In this document: one piece after another, positions 1 through 7,195 of the stretch | Layout of the letters: every line of letters begins with the position of its first letter | Numbering within the stretch: the stretch's first letter is position 1 | Assembly (NCBI RefSeq): GCF_019295435.1 | Contig: NZ_WEKL01000022.1 | Location: 54,150 to 90,470 of the forward strand | Direction: 5' to 3' | Length of the DNA stretch: 36,321 bases | Origin: Aquimarina litoralis | GTDB lineage: Bacteria > Bacteroidota > Bacteroidia > Flavobacteriales > Flavobacteriaceae | Notes under the pieces: generated by a model | Seen by the model: the letters and a program-made list of their open reading frames with translations, nothing else | Told to the model about the DNA's origin: nothing | Database searches by the model: none | Made by a program: the position numbers and the translations under genes

Positions 1-163
1 TATCTAAAAACAAATTTTTATTAACGAAAAAAGGGTTAAGTCTACTCCTATCCGGAATATACTTTTTTAATTAGTGGATATATTCGTTTGTCTACTTCCA
101 TTAATAAAATCATGTATCCAAAATGATATTTTTTTATCCTTATGCAGTCTTATTAATAAATTT

Positions 164-320
164 CAGTAAACCTTTTCCTACTTTACCTAGATGAATAGTT
201 CAAACTTTTTGTTATTGAATATCAGTAAATTATATATTCTTGCAAATTTCATAAAAAAATACATTGTAAACACTAGTATTTAAAAGGGATTTACAATATT
301 TAGTGCCCCAGACAGGATTC
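164..320. repeat. Long direct repeat, copy A
   Basis: This stretch is clearly similar, in the same orientation, to 16177-16348. Shared blocks in order are CAGTAAAC, TTTTCCTACT, ACCTAGATG, TAGTTCAAACTTTT, TTATTGAATATCAGT, GTAAACACTAGTATTTA and finally GTG.CC followed by AGGATTC or GGGATTC. The copies differ by substitutions and small indels, so they are old. Each copy ends in a different tRNA 3'-end-like fragment. The two copies bracket the 16-kb CHAT/T6SS segment. Sharing is seen directly; an attachment-site origin is inference. Confidence 0.75.
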
Positions 321-324
321 GAAC
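302..324 (-). other. tRNA 3'-end fragment (candidate att core)
   Basis: Read on the minus strand this is GTTCGAATCCTGTC followed by TGGGGCACT. It has the layout of a T-loop (TTCGAAT), a T-stem 3' strand (CCTGT) and an acceptor 3' strand (CTGGGGC). The bases where the T-stem 5' strand should be do not pair, and no anticodon arm follows, so this is only a fragment. Such 3'-end fragments are typical scars of tyrosine-recombinase integration into tRNA genes. No integrase lies beside it. Confidence 0.55.
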
Positions 325-865
325 TTATTAACTCTGATTTTCAACATCTTAACTAATTATTTAAAATCAACAATCCCATAAAACCTATTGATTTTCAAGG
401 GATTATTTAGTATTGTGACCTCAACGGGAAATAGTTCAAACTTTTTCGAACAAGATGTTGATTTAATTATCAGATTATCAAATGATTTGAAAAATCATTA
501 TTTGACATAATATTCAGTTTAATTTACAAACACAAAAATAAATTTTCATCAGATTAAACCTCTAGACTTATAAATCTTAAAGCATAGCTATTAATAATAT
601 AAATTGTGAAGTATAGGTATTCATCTAATTCATAACCCTAAAGTCCAAGGATAGGACTGCTATGTTCATGACATTTTTTTAATTAAGCTTGACAATTTTA
701 TCCTGCTTTTTTTAGTATATAGTTTTTCCAGATATTCTTTTCAAGGAATACATTAATTCTTCTATAAAAGATTTTTATTTAGAGGCTTAAAATTCTGTTT
801 ATAAAGATGTTGAATGATTTAAATGATCTAATTATTGAGAATATTCATATAAAACTTAATAAGAA
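325..865. other. Intergenic region without a recognisable gene
   Basis: No convincing ORF is visible on either strand. It holds a 10-bp inverted repeat, TCAACATCTT at 341-350 and AAGATGTTGA at 452-461. It also has an AATCCC/GGGATT pair and a TTGTGACC block near 415 that resembles the sequence beside the tRNA fragment of the downstream repeat copy. ATAGTTCAAACTTTTT (about 431-446) also recurs from the long repeat. This may be a further decayed copy of the same site, but it is too short to be sure. Confidence 0.4.
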
Positions 866-898
866 ATGTTAACTTTATTGGACTTCAATTATTAATTG
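866..898 (+). promoter_or_regulatory. Candidate ECF-sigma promoter, site 1
   Basis: ATGTTAACTTTA (866-877) and TTATTAATTG (889-898) are separated by exactly 11 bases. The same two blocks with the same spacing occur at 5702-5734 and, on the minus strand, at 5634-5602. Here the motif ends 27 bases before the lipoprotein ATG at 926. The position and conserved spacing suggest -35/-10-like elements for the nearby ECF sigma factor. Agreement with sites 2 and 3 is 19 of 22 fixed positions. Confidence 0.6.
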
Positions 899-925
899 GA
901 GAATTAATCTTAAAACCAATTGATT

Positions 926-1528
926 ATGAAATGTAAAATAGTATGTTACAGCAAAATTTTAGTTCTATTAGCAAGCATATCTATCTCTTGTGACCCCTAT
1001 AAAAATACTACAAGTATTGATGATCTGAAACTTATGTATCTAGCTTCTCAAAAAGCACTAATCGATAGTCTTGAACAAGAACAACCCGATGAAGAAGAGT
1101 TAACAAGTATAAAAGAAAGATTTGATGTAGATTGTAAAAAAATCGGGAACATGTGTCCTTCCGCGTGTACCGAACCTATAAATTGTCTTGCTAAAAGTGT
1201 ACCCCCCCCAGGAAAATGTATGCCTTCTAGTTGTCCATCGTATCTTTTTACACATATTTTACTTACAAATCCTGGTATTGCACCAAACCCGTATACGATT
1301 ACATTTAAAGAGAAACAAACGGGGAAAATAACTAATATAGCATTTGATAAAGTAAAACTTAGCAACCTCAAATTAGGTGAGTCAATTAATAAAAACACAA
1401 ACTTTTTAAAGACAAATATTCGATATGATATCACGATTGAAGAAAAACTTCCAAATAATAAGATAGAAAGATTTACAATATCAAATGTTGAATTTGTGAA
1501 GAAAGAATTTAATCAATTACAAAAATAA
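926..1528 (+). CDS. Cys-rich lipoprotein preceding the CHAT protein
   Basis: The ATG at 926 is preferred over an in-frame TTG six bases upstream. The protein has a lysine-containing N-terminus, a hydrophobic stretch and a lipobox-like SISISC, so it is probably an exported lipoprotein. The central part is rich in Cys and Pro, with motifs such as CKKIGNMC, CTEPINC and CMPSSC spread over roughly residues 70-105, which could form disulfides or bind metal. The C-terminal half looks beta-rich. I recognise no family. It ends 9 bases before the CHAT gene and shares its candidate promoter, so it may be a sensor, partner or substrate of that protein; this is inference from position only. Confidence 0.8.
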   Translation: MKCKIVCYSKILVLLASISISCDPYKNTTSIDDLKLMYLASQKALIDSLEQEQPDEEELTSIKERFDVDCKKIGNMCPSACTEPINCLAKSVPPPGKCMPSSCPSYLFTHILLTNPGIAPNPYTITFKEKQTGKITNIAFDKVKLSNLKLGESINKNTNFLKTNIRYDITIEEKLPNNKIERFTISNVEFVKKEFNQLQK

Positions 1529-1537
1529 ATAGTTCTT

Positions 1538-4312
1538 ATGAAGTATATTTTTTTTGTAATAGTTAGCTTTTTTTTCTCATTTAATATTTTTTCTCAAAAA
1601 GAATTTTCTCAAAAAGAAATCCAATATCATCTAGAAAAAGCTTATGATTTTTATTTTAATGATAGAGATTCTGTTACCTATTATTTAGATAAGGTTAAAT
1701 TAATGGCATTAAAAAATTCTGATATTTCAAATCTATATGAAGCTTATATAGTAGATTCGTGGGATGCTAGTAATTATGAAGATTTAGAACAAATTAAACT
1801 GAACATTGATGTTCTTGACTCGCTGACTATTGTTTTTAAAAATGCTTTTGATAGGTTAGATAATCGAATAAAGCGTCAATGTCAATTCAACTATACTAAA
1901 GGACAATACTTTGATGAAATTAAGGAGTATGATAAGTCTAAATTTTTTTTTGAAAAAGTTATTTCTGTTTGTGAAAAATTGCCTGACTCAATCCTTTCGG
2001 AAGACTTTCTACATTTATGGATAGAAAGCAACATATATGTGGGAGCTATTCATGCCGAAGAAAAGAAATATAATCAAGCCTTAGAATATTATAAGAAAAA
2101 TTTACGATTAGCTAATTCTAAAACTAAAAATAAATCCTTGGCTTTTAGCACTCTGATGCATATTGCTGATGTATATAGGTTTAATAAAAACTATCAGAAA
2201 TCCAATTCATACATTCTAAAATGTTTACCATTCTACAGAAAACTTACGAAAAAGTCTAATAATAGGGTTCTTGTAGCTTATGAACACTTGATAGAAAATT
2301 ACCTGAAACTTCAGAAATTGGATAGTGCGAGATACTATCTTAATCTAATAAAGGAAGAGTTTTCTGAGAGCCACCCAATGTATGATCATTATTATAAAGC
2401 GAATTCTAAGGTTTTTGAACAACAAAATGATTATAACAATGCTTTACTGGCATTAACCAAGAATGCGGAGTTTATCAAAAACAAATGGAAAAACGAGTCG
2501 CATTATGAGGTTTCTGAATCCCACTATTTATTGGGAAAGTTACACCAGAAATTTAATTTCTTAAATGGGGCTACAAAAAGTTTTGATAAGGTAATTGAGA
2601 GTTTTTCGAAAGATAAAGTATTGTCTAATATTGATCAAGGATTGATTTTAAAAACATTAAAAAATAAGATAGACGTATTCAACAAATTATCAGATTATAA
2701 GCAATCCCTAGAAGTAGCAGATAGCTCAATTTCAATGTTGGATAAGATTAGACCTACATTTAGAGTGCATACCGATAAACTTTCCTTAATGGCAGATACA
2801 TTCCTAATGTTTGAGAATGCACTAGAAGCAACTTATAATCTATATGATGATACTAAAGACGAAAAATATATTAAGAAAGCATTTTATTACTCAGAAAAGA
2901 GTAAGAGTTCTTTGTTGTTAGAGACCTTACTAAGTTCTAAAGCTAATAATTTTGTAGGGATTCCGAAAGATTTAATTGAAAAAGAGAAACAATTAAAAGT
3001 TAAGATTACAAAGTTAGAAAAGCGTATCAACAAAAAACCAAGTGATAGATTAAAAAATGAATTGTTTGAAGTAAAACGAAAACATAGATCCTTTATAGAC
3101 ACCTTAGAAAAAAACTACAAAAAATATTACGATTTAAAATATAATACCCAGGTAAGCGATCTTAGTACTATTCAGAAATCTCTTTCTGAGAATCAGACCA
3201 TGATTTCTTATTTCTATGGTGATAAAGCAATATATGTGATTAGCATTGGAAAAGAGTATAAAAATCTGGATAGAATCGAAATTCCAGATTCTTTTGAAAA
3301 GGATATCAAAGAAATTTATAACTTATTTAGTAATTCGAAATCAGATACTTCTTTATTAGCGAGAAAAACAAAGTATGTTTATGATTTAATTCTAAAACCT
3401 TTTATTAAGGATTTACAGCAAGAACACTTGATAATTATGCCAGATGGACCTTTACATTTTGTGCCATTTGAAAGTTTAAATACCAGGGATAAAACAATTC
3501 GATATGTAATCGAAGACAAAAGTATCAGTTATATAAATTCGGCTACGCTTTTGGCAAATTTAAAGCAACAAGAAAATAATCAGGAAGTACTTGCATTCGC
3601 TCCTAGTTTTGAAGGTACTCACGAGATTTCAGCAAATAGAAATAAGCTATTACCCCTTATTTATAATACAAGAGAAGCAGCATCGATATTAAACCATTTT
3701 AAAGGAGATTTATATCAAAATGAGGATGCGTCACTACAAAACTTCACATCTAATATGAGAGATTTTGATGTCATTCATTTGGCAACACATGCTTTTTTTA
3801 ATGATGTGAATCCAGAGTATTCTTATCTTGCCTTTTCTGATAGAGGTGATGAAAACCTACTCTATGTAAGTGATATTTACAATACTCAGGTTAATGCAAA
3901 TATGGTCACATTAAGTGCTTGCGAAACAGGAATTGGCAAACTGAAAAAGGGGGAAGGATTTTTGAGCTTGTCTAGAAGTTTTTTTTACGCAGGGGCTTCA
4001 AGTATAACAAGTACTTTGTGGAAAGTTAATGACGGCTCGTCCTCAGAATTAATGGATATGTATTATTCGTATCTTTCCAAAGGGTTTTCTAAAAATGAAG
4101 CGTTACGAAAAGCTAAAATAGATTTTATTTCAAAACACAAAGACATTAAGTTTTCACATCCTTACTACTGGTCTGGGTTTATAGTATCTGGAAATACCGA
4201 TCCTTTAGTATCTAATAATTCAGAGGTTTGGGTTTTAATTGTTATCATATTGTTCTTATTCGGATTACTTTTAGCTTTTTCTTTAAGGAAGAGATCAAGG
4301 TTCTCTATTTAA
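1538..4312 (+). CDS. TPR-CHAT caspase-like protein with C-terminal membrane anchor
   Basis: The 924-residue protein starts with a signal-like hydrophobic segment (residues 1-19), followed by TPR-type helical repeats to about residue 430. A charged coiled coil (about 480-540) leads into a CHAT domain (about 590-880). The catalytic dyad is visible: His751 in HLATHAF and Cys795 in LSACETG. The preceding strand motif PDGPLHFVPFESL and the closing HPYYWSGFIVSG are typical of the family. A transmembrane helix (about 896-916) and a basic tail end the protein. CHAT proteins are caspase-like peptidases, often paired with TPRs that sense a partner. Here the long N-terminal part is probably periplasmic. 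The gene converges on the anti-sigma-like gene with no gap between stop codons, so proteolysis linked to the sigma pathway is a reasonable guess but unproven. Confidence 0.9.
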   Translation: MKYIFFVIVSFFFSFNIFSQKEFSQKEIQYHLEKAYDFYFNDRDSVTYYLDKVKLMALKNSDISNLYEAYIVDSWDASNYEDLEQIKLNIDVLDSLTIVFKNAFDRLDNRIKRQCQFNYTKGQYFDEIKEYDKSKFFFEKVISVCEKLPDSILSEDFLHLWIESNIYVGAIHAEEKKYNQALEYYKKNLRLANSKTKNKSLAFSTLMHIADVYRFNKNYQKSNSYILKCLPFYRKLTKKSNNRVLVAYEHLIENYLKLQKLDSARYYLNLIKEEFSESHPMYDHYYKANSKVFEQQNDYNNALLALTKNAEFIKNKWKNESHYEVSESHYLLGKLHQKFNFLNGATKSFDKVIESFSKDKVLSNIDQGLILKTLKNKIDVFNKLSDYKQSLEVADSSISMLDKIRPTFRVHTDKLSLMADTFLMFENALEATYNLYDDTKDEKYIKKAFYYSEKSKSSLLLETLLSSKANNFVGIPKDLIEKEKQLKVKITKLEKRINKKPSDRLKNELFEVKRKHRSFIDTLEKNYKKYYDLKYNTQVSDLSTIQKSLSENQTMISYFYGDKAIYVISIGKEYKNLDRIEIPDSFEKDIKEIYNLFSNSKSDTSLLARKTKYVYDLILKPFIKDLQQEHLIIMPDGPLHFVPFESLNTRDKTIRYVIEDKSISYINSATLLANLKQQENNQEVLAFAPSFEGTHEISANRNKLLPLIYNTREAASILNHFKGDLYQNEDASLQNFTSNMRDFDVIHLATHAFFNDVNPEYSYLAFSDRGDENLLYVSDIYNTQVNANMVTLSACETGIGKLKKGEGFLSLSRSFFYAGASSITSTLWKVNDGSSSELMDMYYSYLSKGFSKNEALRKAKIDFISKHKDIKFSHPYYWSGFIVSGNTDPLVSNNSEVWVLIVIILFLFGLLLAFSLRKRSRFSI

Positions 4313-5035
4313 TTACTTCAATTTTTCATATAAAGTTATAGCCTTTTCTTTATTGTAATTGTAGTTGTTAATTATGATTTTAAGATGCTTACGAGCTTCA
4401 ACATTATTTCTTTCATGTAGATATATTAACGCCAGGTACCAATGTGCTTCAGCTACAAATCGTTGATCTTTTTTTATTATACTTACATATAACTCTTTAG
4501 CTTTTTGATACTTATTCAGTGCTGTATATGATTGTGCTATGTAAAAGGGAAAATATTCTTTTGGAGTGGCAGCATTAAATTTGGTAATTGCTTTTTGATA
4601 TTTTTCTTTTCCATAAGCTAAAAAAGCTTCTCGTTCTAACGAATTTTCTTCAGTACTTCTTTCAAGATCATACTCCGTATTTGGATATATTTCAAAATTT
4701 GCACTATATAGCTTTTCATAATCAATTCCGAAGAAATATTGATAACCAAACCATCCTGCAGATAGCAGCAATGCAATCGATGCGGCTATTTTCCAATATA
4801 AAAAACCAGATGAAGTTGACTCCTTCTTTTTCTTCTTGATGTCGGATTCAAAGGTGTTTAATTTGGCTCTTAAATCTTGATTCCTTTTTTCTTTTGTAAC
4901 ACGTTTTACATTGCTTTCATATTCAAATTGAGCTTTAAATTCGGCATCGGTAGCTAGTAAATTATTAAATAATTCTTCTTGAGCTTTGGTTAAGCTATTG
5001 GCAAAATAGTTATATAATAAGTCGTCTTTATTCAT
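4313..5035 (-). CDS. Membrane-anchored TPR anti-sigma-like protein
   Basis: The 240-residue protein has an N-terminal helical part (about 1-70) that resembles the short anti-sigma domains of Bacteroidota, with the typical YFANSLTKAQEELF start. A lysine cluster precedes a single transmembrane helix (about 77-97), and TPR-like helices follow (about 135-235). The start codon overlaps the stop of the upstream sigma gene (ATGA), implying translational coupling. That layout, with a cytosolic N-terminus, one membrane pass and outer TPRs, fits a protein that holds the ECF sigma at the membrane and senses an envelope signal. Anti-sigma activity is inferred from position and layout, not from a diagnostic motif. 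Confidence 0.75.
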   Translation of the reverse strand: MNKDDLLYNYFANSLTKAQEELFNNLLATDAEFKAQFEYESNVKRVTKEKRNQDLRAKLNTFESDIKKKKKESTSSGFLYWKIAASIALLLSAGWFGYQYFFGIDYEKLYSANFEIYPNTEYDLERSTEENSLEREAFLAYGKEKYQKAITKFNAATPKEYFPFYIAQSYTALNKYQKAKELYVSIIKKDQRFVAEAHWYLALIYLHERNNVEARKHLKIIINNYNYNKEKAITLYEKLK

Positions 5036-5604
5036 GTGTTAAGTATACGCTCTTCAATACGTTCTTTTAATGTTTTTAGGCAACGAGATTTAGTACTTTT
5101 TATCACATTCTCACTATTGTAAATTTTCAATTCCAGAATATCTCCAATTGTGAACCCACGATAATAAAAAAGATCCAGTAATTCTTTACACTTCTTACCT
5201 AAGGTATTAAAATGTTGATATAATAATTGTTGCTCTTTTGTCAACTCTTCTGTATCAATATCCAAATGATCTATTAGCTCTTCTTTTGGTCTCACTAAGG
5301 ATATATCAAAATCAGGATTCACCGTTCTATTAGCTTTCTTCAGTTTATCTAATATTATGTATTTACCAATACTAATAACATACGTAGAAATAGTGCTTGT
5401 GAAGTTTTGAATTCTACCGTTCATTACATTGTCATAGAACACTATGTATGCATCTTGATACACATCAAGAATGTCATCATCAGAGATGTTATACCGTTTA
5501 GCAAAATTGATGAATTTATCTCTGTTGTCTTCATAAACCTGCTTAAGTACAGCATCAGAACCTTGTTTTAAATCATCAAGTGTAATGGTTTTGGTTTTAC
5601 GCAT
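5032..5604 (-). CDS. ECF-type RNA polymerase sigma factor
   Basis: The 190-residue protein has the two ECF domains. Region 2 lies at about residues 28-95, with DDDILDVYQDAYIVFYDNV contacting core and -10 DNA in this family. Region 4 lies at about 130-182, with a helix-turn-helix around FTIGDILELKIYNSENVIK. It heads a two-gene minus-strand operon with the anti-sigma-like gene. A TAAATTTG box at 5642-5649 is a plausible housekeeping promoter. The gene's own ATG also lies inside a copy of the two-block motif found before the two neighbouring + strand operons, which suggests autoregulation. No in-frame alternative start is visible nearby, so the start at 5604 is kept. Confidence 0.9.
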   Translation of the reverse strand: MRKTKTITLDDLKQGSDAVLKQVYEDNRDKFINFAKRYNISDDDILDVYQDAYIVFYDNVMNGRIQNFTSTISTYVISIGKYIILDKLKKANRTVNPDFDISLVRPKEELIDHLDIDTEELTKEQQLLYQHFNTLGKKCKELLDLFYYRGFTIGDILELKIYNSENVIKSTKSRCLKTLKERIEERILNT

Positions 5605-5634
5605 TTAATAATTTGGTTACTAAAAGGTTAACAT
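5602..5634 (-). promoter_or_regulatory. Candidate ECF-sigma motif, site 3, overlapping the sigma start codon
   Basis: On the minus strand this reads ATGTTAACCTTT, 11 variable bases, then TTATTAAATG. All 22 fixed positions match site 2 (5702-5734). The last three bases are the start codon of the sigma gene, so if this were an ordinary promoter the transcript would begin inside the coding sequence. Binding here may instead block the upstream promoter or act as an operator. Confidence 0.5.
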
Positions 5635-5641
5635 ACTCTCT

Positions 5642-5649
5642 CAAATTTA
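5642..5649 (-). promoter_or_regulatory. Candidate housekeeping -7 box for the sigma operon
   Basis: The minus strand reads TAAATTTG, which fits the Bacteroidota primary sigma -7 consensus TAnnTTTG. It sits 38 bases before the sigma start codon, giving a short leader. A clear -33 TTG is not obvious at the usual distance, so the call rests on the -7 box and position. Confidence 0.45.
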
Positions 5650-5701
5650 ACTTTTATTTTTTGAACTCTCATATTGTATTTCATTAAAATATTTTTCAAA
5701 G

Positions 5702-5734
5702 ATGTTAACCTTTCTACAGCAGAGTTATTAAATG
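5702..5734 (+). promoter_or_regulatory. Candidate ECF-sigma promoter, site 2
   Basis: ATGTTAACCTTT (5702-5713), 11 bases, then TTATTAAATG (5725-5734). The motif ends 31 bases before the ATG of the beta-helix lipoprotein. Its first block forms a perfect 12-bp inverted repeat with 5623-5634, so the divergent genes carry mirrored copies of the same element. Confidence 0.6.
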
Positions 5735-5765
5735 TCATAATTCAATTTTTTAAACATTAAAAATC

Positions 5766-6974
5766 ATGAAAAAAATCAAATTATTAATTAAGGGATTATT
5801 ATTTAGTTTATTACTAGCAAGCTGTTGGAGTGAGGATGACGATTCATCAGGAATAGTAATTGATATAGAAGGAGAGGATATGGTAAATGCTCAAACTCTA
5901 GCGTGCTCATATGATGAGGATATTATTTTGACCAATCATTCAGATGGGGTTGATTATATTATTGAATGTGATCTTGAACTAAACGCTCTTATGACAATTG
6001 AAGAGGGTACAACTATTATTTTTAAAGCAAGTGCCTCAATTTCTGTTGACAATGAAGGAGCTCTCTCCGCAATTGGGACCAGTACATTACCAATTAATTT
6101 TATGGGAGAAGAATCTATAATAGGATTTTGGAAAGGAATCGCATTTAAGTCTAGTGATATACGCAATGAATTAAATTATGTTGTTATCTCTGATGCAGGA
6201 AATGCTCCGGTAGAGCCTGTTTGGAATCGAGAGAAATGCGCGATTGTCATCATAAATAGTACGATAAACGGAAAATTAAGTCTTAAAAACTCAATTATTA
6301 AAAATAACGATGGTTATGGTTTATTTGCTGAGAATAAGACTACTTTACAGGATTTTGAAGATAACCAATTCGAAAATAATTCAGGTCCTGCATTAAGTTG
6401 CAGTGCAAATCATGTTCGCGCTATAGATGAAAACAGCACATATAGAAGTAATGAATTTGATGGAGTTGAAATACGAAGGTCTGATTTAGATGAAACAGGT
6501 AGTCATACATGGTCAGGGATACATTTTAATATAGTAGGTGATATAGAAATCGAAAAAGATCTAACTATTAAACCGAATGCAAGATTGACTTTCGAACCCA
6601 GTACAGTTTTTATGGTTGACAATGACGGTTCTTTAAATGCTATAGGTACTGGTAGTGAAAAAATTGTTTTTACTGGTACAGTTACTTCTTCACCTTCCTG
6701 GAAAGGTATTGGATTTAAATCAGAAAGTGTACTAAATATTCTTGAACATTGTGAAATATCTTATGCAGGAAGCGATCCCGCAGATAATATTTGGGTAAAT
6801 GATAAATCGAATATTACAATTTTTAAGACAGTAGATCTAGGTAGAGCAACCATTAGGAACTGCCAAATTTCAGATGGAGCTGGATATGGAATTCTAGTAG
6901 ATACCAATACAACCCTTATTGAATCAGGTAATATGTTTAATAATCTAGTTAATAGAAATATTAAGTACGAATAG
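5766..6974 (+). CDS. Beta-helix lipoprotein with internal duplication
   Basis: The 402-residue protein begins with a lipoprotein signal (basic start, hydrophobic stretch, LLASC near residue 20) and an acidic linker. The rest resembles a right-handed parallel beta-helix. Two similar halves are visible: SVDNEGALSAIGT then FWKGIAFKS in the first, and MVDNDGSLNAIGT then SWKGIGFKS in the second, each followed by a short GYG-containing rung. It is probably displayed on the outer membrane. It is a single-gene unit with a copy of the two-block motif upstream and a hairpin terminator downstream, so it is a likely target of the adjacent sigma factor. Ligand or enzymatic role is unknown; no catalytic residues are evident. 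Confidence 0.85.
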   Translation: MKKIKLLIKGLLFSLLLASCWSEDDDSSGIVIDIEGEDMVNAQTLACSYDEDIILTNHSDGVDYIIECDLELNALMTIEEGTTIIFKASASISVDNEGALSAIGTSTLPINFMGEESIIGFWKGIAFKSSDIRNELNYVVISDAGNAPVEPVWNREKCAIVIINSTINGKLSLKNSIIKNNDGYGLFAENKTTLQDFEDNQFENNSGPALSCSANHVRAIDENSTYRSNEFDGVEIRRSDLDETGSHTWSGIHFNIVGDIEIEKDLTIKPNARLTFEPSTVFMVDNDGSLNAIGTGSEKIVFTGTVTSSPSWKGIGFKSESVLNILEHCEISYAGSDPADNIWVNDKSNITIFKTVDLGRATIRNCQISDGAGYGILVDTNTTLIESGNMFNNLVNRNIKYE

Positions 6975-6982
6975 AAAAAATT

Positions 6983-7015
6983 AAACAACCGAAGTCTTTT
7001 TGATCTCGGTTGTTT
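6983..7015 (+). terminator. Hairpin terminator after the beta-helix lipoprotein
   Basis: AAACAACCGA (6983-6992) pairs perfectly with TCGGTTGTTT (7006-7015), a 10-bp stem with a 13-base loop, 9 bases after the stop codon. The T-run after it is weak (TCTGCCTTTACTT), so termination may be partial. Confidence 0.65.
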
Positions 7016-7195
7016 CTGCCTTTACTTAATCTCTTTTCAATGAGATCATACAACAGTATTATTCTTAAATATTTTTTCTGAAATCATATCGGAACAATTT
7101 AGATGTGTAATACTCATAGTGTAAAATGTTAGCATTTTGCTATCACTATCATATACAGGAAATAGGTTATACCATTTAAACTAAAACAACTAGAA

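Noticed and set aside
302..324. A functional tRNA gene at the left edge
   Set aside because: Only the T-loop and 3' acceptor part are present; the T-stem does not pair and no anticodon arm follows.
1048..1434. A 128-codon frame antisense to the Cys-rich lipoprotein
   Set aside because: The sense frame has a lipobox and operon context; the antisense product has no recognisable features.
7126..7160. Possible fourth copy of the two-block motif upstream of vgrG
   Set aside because: ATGTTAGCATTT resembles the first block, but the second block is absent at the fixed spacing, so vgrG is not assigned to the ECF regulon.
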